This document shows positions 39,401 to 52,900 of a stretch of DNA of 64,000 nt, one piece after another. The position numbers and the translations under genes are program-made. The first letter of the stretch is position 1. Every line of letters starts with the position of its first letter. The stretch comes from Bemisia tabaci (taxonomy: Eukaryota; Arthropoda; Insecta; Hemiptera; Aleyrodidae). The stretch spans positions 46,984,243 to 47,048,242 of the forward strand of contig NC_092793.1 of the NCBI RefSeq assembly GCF_918797505.1. Reading direction: 5' to 3'. A model generated the notes under the pieces. That model was given only the letters and a program-made list of their open reading frames with translations. It did no database searches and was not told the origin of the DNA.

Positions 39401-42400
39401 TAATGCTCCTTTCTGATGGAGGGGGGAGGGGGGGGGCATCGATGATGAAATGCATATGAGATGCAGATGGGAAATATCGACGGTGAAATTACAGAAACGC
39501 TTACCTTATTTTGCAATGTTGCAGACTTCTGGACTCACTTTATTTTTTAAATGCAAGCATATACCCAACGCCATGCCGTAATTTTTTTGTTCTAATTTGA
39601 AAAAATTCAATTTAATAAAGTGTAATGGGAATACTCTAAGGTCAAACACCTTGATCCGCGGTCACATAGTGTGGGCATAAAATAAATTAAAATATAATAG
39701 AATTAAATAGAACAGAATCGGAGTTTTTTAAATACCGCAAATAAGATGAGCGTTTTTGCAGGTTCAGCGTCGTTATTTAGTATATTGGGAAATTTTGTCG
39801 AATGCTTCGGAAAACAGTCTAATTTTGAAGATCTATACAAAGTTTTGTATGATTTCAATAAATAGTAATGAATTTGCCAGCACATCGAAAGGAAAAATTG
39901 GCTCGAGTACGAATGTTTCTTAAGGCAATCGAAGTTTTTCCTTGACATATTCTCCTGTCGAGTTTCTGAAATCTGTGTATTTTATGAGGTATCAAACATT
40001 TTTTAAATAAATTTTTAATGAGTATTTATAATTTTGAAAAAATCCTGAAATAACCAAACATTTTACAGAGGACTCTCGGCGAACTTAGTGGAACACTTGG
40101 ACGCCTAAAATTTTGACAAATTCCGATCAGAATTCCAATCTAAGAGGGAGTAACTGCCTACCTGACAAGATATACGTATACGTCATATTGCCTGATTTGG
40201 TCATTAACCTTATTCGAAATATTGATTGCCAAACTCGGTGACGTCATAAGTCGATTCCGCAGTTTCAAAATATCCGCCCCTATTTAAGTTCGCCGATAGG
40301 AAAGAAGTCAATCGGGGTACTTGAAATTTTCATCGTATACTCTCCGAAAAAGTGAGGAGAGAAGAAAGTGCATGAACTTCTATGAAATTACGTTGATCGG
40401 TTTTCAAATTAAAAAATGAAGTGTAATGGAAATACTCTAAGGTCAAACACCTTGATACGTGGTCACATAGTTTGGGCATGGCTATTTTGGTATAGAGTCC
40501 ACTGTGCACGAGCAACCCTAATAAAAGCTTCTTTTTTGTGAATTATGTAAAGAGAGGAGGGGTGAAACTCATGAACACTGTTACCTAAAAAGAAAACAGC
40601 ATCATATAAATCGGAAAAACGTGGATCAGGGAATAACATCCCCGTACCAGTTACAACTAAGCTATGATAAACCAGACTAATACTCAAATTAACCCTCGTA
40701 AAAATTACCCCGATGCAAAAATATTGTGATTATATTGCTGAAATATTGACGACAGACCTATGTATTGATATCACCACGGTTCCAAAACATGCGACCATCC
40801 ACGGGAAAAAGGACCTCAGCCAGGAAAGCAAAATTTCCTGTAAAGCGACTTTGCCGAGTTGGTTCGAAAATCGAATTTTTAGATTTCGACGAGAACTGTT
40901 CTCTCGTGTTCTCTAAAATGAGTCGCAAGCGGTAAAATTCGACTTCGTAAGAATGGAAGACGTATAGTATACGCCGAAAATTATACACCTCGAACATCAT
41001 AAATTAGAACGTTAATGACTTTCTTGAAACAGTGTTTTTTTGGACCGCATAATCCAATTTTCAAAGCACCATAAGTTCGATTAAGGTGGACGCATTTTTG
41101 AAAAATTTTAGTTCGATATATTCAAAGTACACTCTTCCATGTTTTTGCATTAAAAAATAACGTGCCAGTTTTTTTGGGCTAGGGTGTCCCTTTTTCCACA
41201 TATTACCTATATGATACAATTGATACACCTTAATAATCGATTCGTTACCAAAGCTTGATGGGGAAATATCGATAATCGATCATTCACGCCTCACCACTGG
41301 TTTAAATGGCAGATCAATCGATACATCGCAAAGTACGCCACGCCACGACACTGTTAATCAACTCCTATTCTCGGGAGGTCCCATGCGGTCTACATTGTGA
41401 CTAAGGTAGGCTTAAGGTGGTCTTTATAATAGTGTCATGTAAAAGATAGCATTTACGAATTTCCAAGGAAAATTCCACAGTATCCATAGCTATGGAGTGA
41501 TCTTACAAGGGATGGCAGTGCTATGTCACTACAAAAAATACAAAATTCAACAAAACAAATTATGTGACCTTAACAAATTTCTAAAATTTCCAAAGTTAGC
41601 AATATCCAGTTTTGGTACTTTGTATTTTTTGTAGGAGGGTAGCACTGTGATCTTTCATAAAGATCTATTTCCAAAGCTATACTATTTGAACTTCGCTTGA
41701 AAGTTCGTAAAATTTGCAATAGCGTATAACTCACCAAGCGCGGAGACTGCCCAGACTTGATTAGGGGATTAAATTTAAAACAAAATTTTATAAAATTCCA
41801 ACCGGCGACGGAGCCTCTTGGGGCCGTGGGCCCACTTGCATCGTGGGCCCTCCGTTTACGCCACTAAAATTGTCCTGTTCATGATATCGTACAGAAAGTC
41901 ATCTTTAACCTCCCTTGGTAAGTGGAACCATAGGGTACCTCCAAAGAAAATGAGTAGATTAAGAAACGTCTATGAATACGACCCTAAGACTAGAGTACCT
42001 ATATTGAGAGAGTATGGCCACTGGAGTTACCACCTCTGATTGGCTCAGCCATCTTAGGCTGAATGGAGCCCCTAGGACCCAAAAATGGCGGACGCCATAA
42101 AGTTAATGTAATGCAAAAGGATTCAAAGTGTAGTTGTCTTTGCTTATCGTAACGAGAACTTTACCCAATTGCACTATTGCGACTTTTTTACATATTTTTA
42201 AGGCTAATCGTGTGCAATTTTTGAGAAAAATGATCTTAGATGTAGTAAGGTTGGCAGCAAGTGCGGTTGGTGATAACCGCCAAAAGTTGGCAATGACCCC
42301 CCTCCCATCCTCAAAAACCAAAACAAAGCACCGCCATTTTTGGGTCCTAAGCCTCTCCATGGGACCCAGTGGCCATACTCTCTTAATATAGGTACTCTAC

Positions 42401-42942
42401 CTAAGACAGTTCTCCCGGAATGGACAAGGCGCTGAATGGGTGGCATTCCTTCACAGTTTCACCATGTAACACCCTCCAGCATGAATTCTTTTGTGCGTTT
42501 GGCAACAGGGGCGCATCTACCGCCCGAAGCGCAGCGCAGCCACATTTTACGTGTTCTGGGAGCTAATTATCATGTGAAAGCTCTCTGCGCCGCCCAAAGT
42601 GTTTTACCGCCGCTTCCCACGCTGACGAATTCGTGGATATTCCATTGTTTTCGCGCGAAAAGCGAGCGTTTGCGGCAACGATCCGACAATTGCGCTGTCT
42701 CCATCCGAATGCGGGACTCACGTATCCTGCACCGCTGCACCTAGACTGACCCGAAACAGTGATAACCGCGTCGCTTTTGGGTAAAAACGATACCGCGCGA
42801 AAGCAAACCCGCTTCAATTAATACGAATTTCAAATACGAATTCCAAGTGCTTATTAAAGTAAAGTTTGCTTCCGGGCACGGAAGTTGCCGAAATTATAAG
42901 ATTTTAAATGCGCCAGTTTTGATACCGCTGTTTCAAAGAATG

Positions 42943-42988
<46 letters not shown>

Positions 42989-45900
42989 GGAAGTTCCTGG
43001 GAATTCCTAGCTGGAATTTAAATTCCCGAGAAATTTACACGGCATAACACGCACACGTACGCAAAAATACACGGTCATCACTCATACTTTGAAAAAAACC
43101 GAGAACAGGCTGTCTCCTCTCATCAAAATGGCGTCAAAATGGAAACTCAAAGTGAATCAATTTAACGATAAGTGGCTCAAAGTCGCAGGACTTGATGCGA
43201 TTGATGAGTGCTGCAACTCAAAATAGAGCGGCGTGACTCTTTTTTGATCAACAATCGCGAACAGATCGTATTTATCGATTCACTTTGAGCTTCCATTTTG
43301 ACGTCATTTTAGAGAGGACACGGGGCTAACCCCGAAAACTTCCCGGTAGCGAGGCGTGAATGATCGATTATCGATATTTTCTTTTTTGAAACTATGGTAA
43401 ATAATCGATTATTAAGGTGCTTGCTGCAAACGCCTGTTTATCGATCTTTTCCCATGGGTTTAAATGGCAGATCAATCGATATTTCACATGCGCCACGCCA
43501 CTTTGATTGTCCATGGAAACTTTAATCCCTAGTCTGACAAATTCATGGAATAAACTCCACCTTTTAGGGGGAATCAATAATACTCCAATGGTTTAAATAA
43601 AACGCAACCCCATTTTAATCTCAGAAAAACTTACTAAAATAGTATAAATAGGTAAAGCCTCGTGTGGCTTTCCGTGGAGGATAACAGACTTGATGATTAT
43701 GACGCGATGATTTTTTCCAGTATCTGCAGGTAATTGTGGCAACACTGAATTGAATCGAAGTTAATAAAGGTTGAATGTTTTCATTTTAGCTATTAATTGC
43801 ACGTGTGTAACAGGGCAAACGTTTGCTGTATTAATGAAAAGACCAGATCTAATTTGAGGGAAAATTTGAATTCGCATATCTAGAATCTTATTGTTTCGAA
43901 ATATTAGGACGCTGTTCCGACGGCATATTGAGATCGCTCTCACACGTCTCTTAAAGGCACAGATTAGATGAAAATTCTCGATCACACCTGACGCAAAAAC
44001 GTCCCAAAATGAACGGGAAAAGAGATTCTAGTCCAGAAAAAATCTGAATGAAATTATTGAGAGAAGAGCTTGGGAAAAAGTTTTTACGAAAATTTGGAGA
44101 CACAGACCGCCTAAATTTGAGAAGAGTAACAATTAAACCGCACTAGGTATATGCGCATTGGAAAATATCAATTCAAGCTGCGAGAAATGAGGCATGCCGT
44201 GTTTGAGTGGACGTAATGGATGAGATAACTTAACCCACACCCATGTAATCCTCGGTTGCCTATCTCGGAATTAAGGCGATCTGTTACGGTGAATAAAGCG
44301 ACTCGGCTGTCTCTGTGTGGATCCTACTCTCGTCACGAGGACCCGCCATACAGCGACTGGGCAAGGATACACTGGATACATCAGAACTGAAGCAACAATG
44401 GTATGTGTAAATATGCCCTTTTTCTCTTTAACGAGAATTGATTCATTTTTTTCTAATAACTCTGAGTAATTCTCGTATATTTTTAGAGAACCGAACATTT
44501 ACATTAAAATAACGCTCCATAAATGTTTAGAGATATATACAAATGAGTGTTATTATATTATATCACATTATGTTACACCTTAAACTGAGAAATTACAATG
44601 AAATTAAAGTACGTATGAAGAACTTAGTCTTGCTTAACTTATCATTCAGTGAAAGTCGAAACATGCGCACAAATGGGAAAAATCTCCAGTTAGATTTATT
44701 CTAGCGGGGCAAGAGAAAAGAAGAGAAAATTACGCAAGCTCTTCGAAATTTTCTGTGATTATTTTTTAATGCTTGAGGAACATTTAAAGAAAAAAAATCC
44801 AACGGAATTTTTCGGTAACATTTCTTTAAAAAATGGAACAGGGGCAAAGATTCACAACAAGCCAATCGAAGAGCATTTTCAGAGTTTTCACAATGATATC
44901 ATGACCATGAGCGGATTAAATGTTCTAAAATGCAAGTGTATTGAACTTTTAACACAATCGTCACCCCCTTTTGCGGTAATTTGTGAGGTTGGAGTTAGTT
45001 TTCGGAATCAAATCTGAATTTTGTTTGATGCCAATCGTCTTTGATTCATAAAATACAAAATTATCCATTAAGAATGGCACCGTGGTAACCTAGAGTAAAA
45101 TGAGAGAGACTTGAGAGTTTATAAGTGAAGAAACCTAACTGATTGATAGATATACCATAAATACCACCCAAACACCGTAATACCTTGATAACTGATGTAT
45201 TTTCCATTGCTACCCTATAATGAAAATTATTTCAATTAAGTTTTTCCACTTAAGTATTCTACATTTTCTTCCATCTCGCACTTTGTTAGCTACCACACCG
45301 TCATTTCTCATCAAGTAAATGCTACTATCTGCAACATTAGAGTTTTTTCTAAAGAACATTATAATTAATTTTTTTATATTAAAAAAGACAGCATTTTCTA
45401 CCCTCCACTTTGCTGGGAACACTCATTCCTGACATACTTTGAATTTTTAATGTCATGATCCACGCTCACGATTCAATTCAGGTTGCTAAAATCCATTTCA
45501 GCCAACTGAGTTCTTTCCTGAGGAAAAATGTGGTTTCCTAGATTTTACGGAGACGCGTGCCCTGAGTTGCCCGCTCTCGCACGAAACTTGTGTATATTAC
45601 ATTGGTCTGTGCGGTTGAACTCAAATAATGTCAACCCTTTCGACGAAGCTGTGCATGTCACGATGAGCAAAGCGAAAAAATTCCCTACTCTGCTCCCTCA
45701 CAGATCATAACAGCGCATTCTCTCACAGCCCGACAAGTGTAAGTGCATTAACGTCCGGGACAAGCTATCATCTTTTACATTGCCATATTGAATCAAAAAT
45801 GTGAAAAATAGTGCAAAAGTTTCGAAAATTGCAGAACGACGGTGAAACTACCAGACCACGTATCTCGTTTGCGGTGTTTAAAAATCTCCACTCACATTTT

Positions 45901-46876
45901 ATTTTTTTGAAGGAGATCAAATCAATATCATTCTTCATAATTTTCACAGATTTTTCTCCGCACAAAGAGGAAAAATCATGGAAGTTTTCACGAATTGACG
46001 TTGAGTAGTTTTCTATTTAAAAAATAAAGTATGACAGGAAGTCTGCGACGTCGCAAACCGAGATAAGTGGTTTGGTAGTTTCACCGTCGAGATGCTGTGT
46101 AATTCAGGAAGTAAACAGCACGGTCGATACTTATCAAATCCTCTCTTTACAAAACCTGCTCTCGTGTGAGATACATTGCCGTATGGTCCCTCTAATATTT
46201 TTCAGAGACTCTCGATAATTTACATAAAAATTTCAAAAAGTTTGCAGACGATGTGGATATCTCGCATTATATATTCATGCGCCGAAGTTTCAAGGGATAA
46301 GGCTTTTTGACCGTTGCTCTTGATCCAAAGCACAGCAAAATACAAGTTTATGATACAAAAACCAGAATACATACATTTTGGACACGGCAGGTGTGTTTTG
46401 TCCGGAGACAATTTATATTAAAGACCCCGTGCTACTGTCTTCTCTAGGCTGTAAAAGTTATTCTTTCGAAAGTGAGAGTTCAGATTTGCTATATGGTGAT
46501 AACGGATGTCTATGCAAGTTAAGCGGTTGGTTTAATAATAAAAAAAAACTATGATTCCACGATCACAATGAGACAATAAAAATGGGACAGTCATGCAGCT
46601 GCTGCCAATCAAAGTTGAATGATGCTTTTACTTTTTGATCAACAAAAATCGTTAACTGAGTATCAAATGACGTTCATTCGATAGTGTGTTGGCGAGTTAT
46701 GTTGATCAAAAAATAGAGGCGCCTCTCAATTTTGATCGGCATTACACAATGGTCCCATCGATGTCCTAGTTCGATGGGCTCATTTTGATTATTGAAACAT
46801 AGCTCGACCTAATTTGCGAGAACTTTACCGCGACATTCATGTTATTTGAATTTTATGTATATATTTCCTTAGTCAA

Positions 46877-46922
<46 letters not shown>

Positions 46923-49900
46923 GACATTCATTGATTATCATTAGGCGAATTTGATTTGATTTTTTTCAACAAGTCGCTCATCATTCTTCATCAGGCTAAA
47001 AATAGTCTTGCCCTATAAAAACTTCGGCCGCACACGATTACATTGTTTAAATTCTTAGTGCAAGGTCTCTAAAAGACTTTCTCCACGCACAGTTTGTAGC
47101 CTAAGCGACAAAATGAAGGGACTTTTTGCTGTTTTAAGAGACCTATTATTAAAGAAATTAGGAGACTTAAAAGAAAAAAGCCTTGGGACCTTGTCACTAA
47201 CGCTGATTCCGATTTTTAAACAACTTGCATAACTTATTTCTCATCTTCAAAGACAATCTTCTCACTACATCAGTTCTTCGCTCATCTCACCCAATTGATT
47301 TTTATGAATGTCCTTTTAATCTTAATTAAGTCTTAGGTTTAGTTTCTTTAATATTATGAAAATAAGCAATTAACCAGTCGTTGCTTTACCATACATTATT
47401 TCTAACTTATGATAATTGTATATGTTTCCTCTAATTGGAAGTTACAATAAAAAAAAAAACTCTTTAAAAAAAAGAAAAAAAAAAGAGACCTATCGTGCGC
47501 CTCGAGCTATTTCAATTTGATCGCTGTTTGACTTATTGAGGCTACAGGGCGTGCGAATTGGCATCAATGTGCCTTCAGTATCGCACTTATCCTCATTCCT
47601 CGAGGTATCCATTTATTTAATAATTCCCTGTCACTCCTTGGCGGTAATTAAATAAATTTCCGTCCTGGTTCACGGGATCAGAAAAGTTGCCGAGTGTCCC
47701 TTCTCCGGGATTTTCGATATTCGATAACTTACCGTTCAACACAACGAACGTAAATTATTATGAATATTGATGTCATATTCAAGGAAACTTGGTAACAACA
47801 ATCGAAAACACAGGAAAAAGCGGAAACAAGGCTAAAATACAAAATATAAAGGCAGGACGTTTCGGTACCTTACGGCACCATCATCAACTGCAAAAAGAAT
47901 TAAAAATAAAAAAGAAATTAAAATAAAAATAAAAATAAAAACCAGCAAACGGTGTTACATCGTGAAATTGGTAATCACTGCAGTCTCATTTACCAATTTC
48001 ACGATGTAACGCCGTTTGCTGGTTTTTATTTTAATTTCTTTTTTATTTTTAATTCTTTTTGCAGTTGATAATGGTGCCGTAAGGTACCGAAACGTCCTGC
48101 CTTTATATTTTGTATTTTAGCCTTGTTTCCGCTTTTTCCTGTGTTTTCGATTGTCGCTTCCGTTTCGGGCTGCTTTTACATACTCTTTGTTTTCCACGGA
48201 AACTTGGTACTTATATGGTCCTTACTCATGATGAACGGTCAAAATGAAGTGCTAAAAAACATGCACGTCATAAGGTTTTTTTCAAAAACTTCATTGTCAT
48301 GCTCAAATTGGTCTGTTTTTAGATTTGAAACTTAACGCTGGAAACGTATGAAAACGGGAGAATATTCGGTGCATCAGATGGACTATGAAATCATTAGGGA
48401 CCTAAATAATAAAATATTAAAAAACGATAAAATCAACATGAACAAGGAACTCGAATGAAGTGATTACTAATAAAGGAAAACAAGAAACCTACTTTAACAT
48501 TATAGTTTTAATGGTTGGATCGGTTTTGCATAGCAAATTACTATTTATATTTTTCTAGCAGTAGGATTTGACTTTGTATAATTCAAATTGCCTTTCATTT
48601 TCATACTGACATCTTTCTACGATCACTTCAGAGGGAACACTCCCGGGAACACAAATGAACTCTTCTTTTTTCCCCTTTTCTTCTTTTTTAAGAGAACAAA
48701 AGAGAAGCTTGGAAGATCGACCAAATTCATTTGCCTCAATAGTAAACATCGCTAACAAAGAAAATTTGAGTGAAACACAGTATATGTATTAAAAAACAAG
48801 CAGGAAGCTCCAACGCATTGGCGTCGGAGAGCGGCTCTGGGGGCAGTAGTTGTAGTCAAGAATGAGGGCCTAGACACATTTTGTCATTGATGTACAATCC
48901 GACAACTGTCGATTCATGTTTTGTAACTTAGCAGATTTACGTAGCCGGTGTATAAATGTGTATTGGGCTTTGATATGGCGAATACATGGCATTATCATTT
49001 GTTGTATACTTTTAATTTTGAAAGCTCTTTGGAGGTCCGCTTCCTAAAAAATCTCTGGTTGATAAGTCGTTTAGCGAGGCTGCAAAAAATTTGCATTTTT
49101 ATATCTGAAAGTGTAGGTATTGGTTTTTTGTATAATTGTTTTTTTGGATTGCTGGAAAAGTAACGCATACTTCTATAATTTAGGACTGAGTCAGGGAAAT
49201 ATAAGGTTCGTTAAATAGTAAATATTCCTAGTACCGTGTGACACTATTGTTAACGAAAAGTTTTTGCAACTTGTCAAAGAGGTTGTTGAATGATCTTCGA
49301 ATAACTTTTGATGAGCTAGAGGTAATGGTTCTATCTGCAGCTCGTGGACTTCTGTTCGATATTGTCCAGAATCATCTAAATTTTCAAAAAGTGTCCGCTT
49401 GTTCGATACCCAATTTGCTCATTCATGCATACAAGGAGAAGCGCATGAAAGCTTTAGCAGACATTTTGGAGATGAATCAAGAATTAGATGAAGAATTTAT
49501 GACTTAAATCACGGCACCTTAATCACGGGATGACCTTAATTACGGCAACTATTTATTGTCCATGAGATGCAGATGGTTCCATTTCCCTAGCTCATCAAAA
49601 GGTATTCGAAGATCAATTTCATCAGCCACCCGTACGAACCACGTTTCTAGTGACCCGTACTTGCTTCGCACGTATGAAACATACAATCAGAGAAAACAGA
49701 ATTCATCTTACAATAATCAATAATCAGTAGGACATGAATCGTTGCGATGTATAATACGACATTATAATGCGGCATTACTATTGTAATTCATTTTAATGGA
49801 TTAGGGGCATTATAAATCATTATTGCCACGTCGGAATGAAATGTTGTAGACTGAATTGAAAAGCATGTTGGCAAAATGTATTATAACAATAGTATAACAT

Positions 49901-52900
49901 GTAGGTACATAACATAAAGGTAATACAAATTAAATGATTAGAGCGTGTATAAAAAATTCCCATGAGCCGAGTGCCGTAGGTTAAGGGCCCGTTCGCCAAA
50001 ACTAATCGGAACTGTATGAATGAATTGCTCCTTTTAAAAATCAAAACAATATCGAATTGCGATATATTACACAGTTAAGATAGGGCTATGTCCTGTCGTA
50101 AGCGGCGACATACAGTCGATATCATTTCAATAATCGCCCCAATGGCCACGATAGTTGTTAGACGTTTACGGTTTCCCTGGTAACCTTTGTTTGCTATCAG
50201 CTGATATCAAGTAATATGACTAGGAAGCTCCAACCCAGTGGTTAAAGCTTCCTTAACCGCGAAAACTTTAAAATTCAAATTTTCAAATTTTGAACGTAAA
50301 GTACATTTTTTCCATCACGAGATAAAAGCACAAACAAGTTTTGAATTGTTGACTGTATCACCATGATTCCAAAAATACAATACACAACATAGCATTGACT
50401 AACAATAAAACAGTATGCAATAAAATAAAGTCATGACAAGGAACATAGCCGAAAATGGCGCCGATTCCCATCAACCAACGCGCGGTCTCTACAATGTAAC
50501 ATGCTGCATTGATACTCCCCAGCTGGGACCGTCCGGAATAGCAGCTCTAGTGCAAGCACCAGAGCCGCTAATACAACTCGGGGGTGATGGGGGGGGAGGT
50601 GTTAGCGACCACCGTCTTTTGGATTATACGCATCGAAACAAATTTTGATGACACGTCCGTCTCCTGTATACGTTTAAAATTTTAAATTTAAAAATTTCCG
50701 GTTAAAAATTAAATTAAATTAATAAAAAATAATAAAATAAATGCCGGTAATAATTGCCGGTTTAAATTTTTCGCAAAAAAATAAATCTTAACTCACCGGT
50801 ACTCGGAGGTCATATTCTCTGGCAGTCTCAGTCTGTTATCTTTCCAAGATTGGGCAAAGAAGATATCTGCTGCGTAGGTCTGAAATCATAAAGCAATAAA
50901 CAAAAATCAATTTCAACCATGCTACTTGTAGAGTGCTACACACAAACACTTTCCTCTAAGTATGTTAAAGCTATTTGATTCGATAATTAAATATTTTTAA
51001 AGCTTATGGATCTTAATGTCCATAATTTTTCATAAAGCATCCCCAATATTGAGACTGATAGATACAACTGAATGCAAAAATAATTATTGTTTATCTTAGG
51101 AAGGATATAATAAGAGCGGTAATTTTGAAACATCGGCAGGGGGTTAGATACTTTACTCCGCTGGTTCGCGAGATCGACGAGAATCGCGAATACTCACACT
51201 ATTGCAACAATACGGTAAAAAACGGGGGGGAGGGATTTTTACTTCGAAGTAAAATCCGTGCAAACAACTTTGTACCGTTTTTTACCTTTTCCCGACTTTA
51301 GAAGCCTCTCCGAGCCTCAAGATCATGCGCAATCGATTCTACGCTTCGAACCACGTAAGATTCGACAATAATTCAGCAATTCTGCTTCCGTCCAAAATCG
51401 AGGAAAATCGACAGGGTAAATATGGACTACATTAGCGGAGTCAAAATTGACAGGGTCAAAAACACTCGTCTTTGAGGAAGTTTCCTGTACATGCTTAAAA
51501 ATGCGTCGATGCATAATCGTTAAAGTTGCCGGAATTTGAAGCTCTATTCTTTTCCCTATGTAACTGAAGAACGAATCTTTGTAGAGCGTTGTGCGACCAC
51601 TCATTTTAAAGCAAATTCAATGTACTTTCTGAAAAGTTTTTTGTACTTTTGGCCAAAACTTAATTCTTTTAATGAAAAATGCAAAAAAATCTAAAAAAAA
51701 AAAATGCAAATTTTTAGTGCATTTTAGCGTTATGGGGCCACCCCCCTCCCTTCGATCATCAAACGTGTCGAACTTTTTTAGTATGTTGTTAAAGTAGTAC
51801 AACTTGAGAGATTTCCGCAAAAAAGCTTTTGTTGTAATTTATTCCGGGTTGCCCCCCTTTTTTCGCTATTTCGACCTGACTATAAGAGGTAAGGAGCAGA
51901 TTAGGTTCGGCTGGAAACGTCCATACAGCCTCCCAACGTGAGTTTCAAATTAAACATAGCATATAATTTCACATCCGTCGCGACGAATTGAATCAAGAAC
52001 AAGACAAAATGTGACAAAGTTGTCGATTCGGTTAAACATTCAATGACCTGCCTTTCTTCACGCATCGCTAAGACGGTCTCGACCCGAATTCAAGTTCCAA
52101 TGTTCTGGACGCTGAAGCTACCCGCGTCCCTAGGGATCGGGCCGAGTCCGGCCGGTCCATCGTTTCGGTTTCGCTGCCCAGACGCTGCTGCCAGCTTAAC
52201 CCTCAGCAACGGGTCGATCACTAAATCGATATCGAATCACTTCTAGTTCGATAGATAAAAAGCATCGCTAAAAATTATCGATCGAGGTCGTCCGATTATC
52301 GATTAAAGAGTCGAGCCGCGTAAGATACAATACGAGACCGTCCGCGGGAAAACGGACCTTAGTCCATTGAAGCCTCTTTGTCAATTTTATACATTCAATG
52401 AATTGTTTTCGCCTCTCTTCGGAGGATACCTACTTTCCATTTCAGCGTTTAAAAGAAGCACAAGAAGATATACCCCCTGATTGTTCTTACTAAATTGTTT
52501 ACCCCCTTGATTGTTTACAACCCTGATTGTTCGAAAACAACCTGACAATTTATGGGGAATCTCCACAACGCGCGTTGGGATTTCCGAGTTGGAAATTTTG
52601 CCTGATTGGTTAGACAACCCTGCGCGACAAACTAAGGAAGCTGTAACATCTTGTTTCGAGAGACGCCCGTTGAGCTCACTCTCAATCGAGACGACGCGTT
52701 AAAAATTCACCTCTTCCGCAAAATTCCCCGAATTGGAAACAAGTTCCAGGGAACACTCCCTCCGGTGTTTGACCCTCCTGTTTGCAGAACCGTTCGGGTC
52801 CATCGATTTCCCTAAATTGATTTCGGAAATCTTTGTATTATTTCCAGGGCGCCTTTACACCTTTTCTCGCCTTTTGCATTGTACAAATGTTTGTTTCTAC

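Larger units (their letters stand above)
47795..48197. mobile_element. Penelope-like foldback, 12-bp target duplication, two hammerhead-like cores
   Basis: 403 bp between copies of GGAAACTTGGTA (47783-47794, 48198-48209). It is mostly a palindrome: arms about 47799-47976 and 47993-48155 around a 16-bp loop, then about 40 bp of single-copy right end. Each arm carries TTGATRATGGTGCC-GTAAGGTACCGAAACGTCC (minus strand in the left arm, plus in the right). Its type is inferred from these motifs, not from any coding region. Confidence 0.7.
35789..50796 (-). other. 15.0-kb pHCl intron
   Basis: Contents listed separately: 35833, 36445, 38572, 39083, 39620/40421, 41226, 41501, 41993, 43113, 43346, 45837, 46580, 46841, 47147, 47795 and 49226, plus an A42 run at 42944-42985. 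GC-rich stretches at 37340-37600 and 42500-42800 have no recognisable exon. I see nothing in 43510-45830 or 49560-50790. Confidence 0.7.

Noticed and set aside
42880..42995. A42 run as a retro-insertion with a GGAAGTT duplication
   Set aside because: Only 7 matching bases, and no poly(A) signal or family recognised. Not enough to call.
44769..45017. 82-codon plus-strand frame (starts [14 protein letters not shown])
   Set aside because: Reads like protein at first, but I recognise no family and see no splice or repeat context. Not supported.
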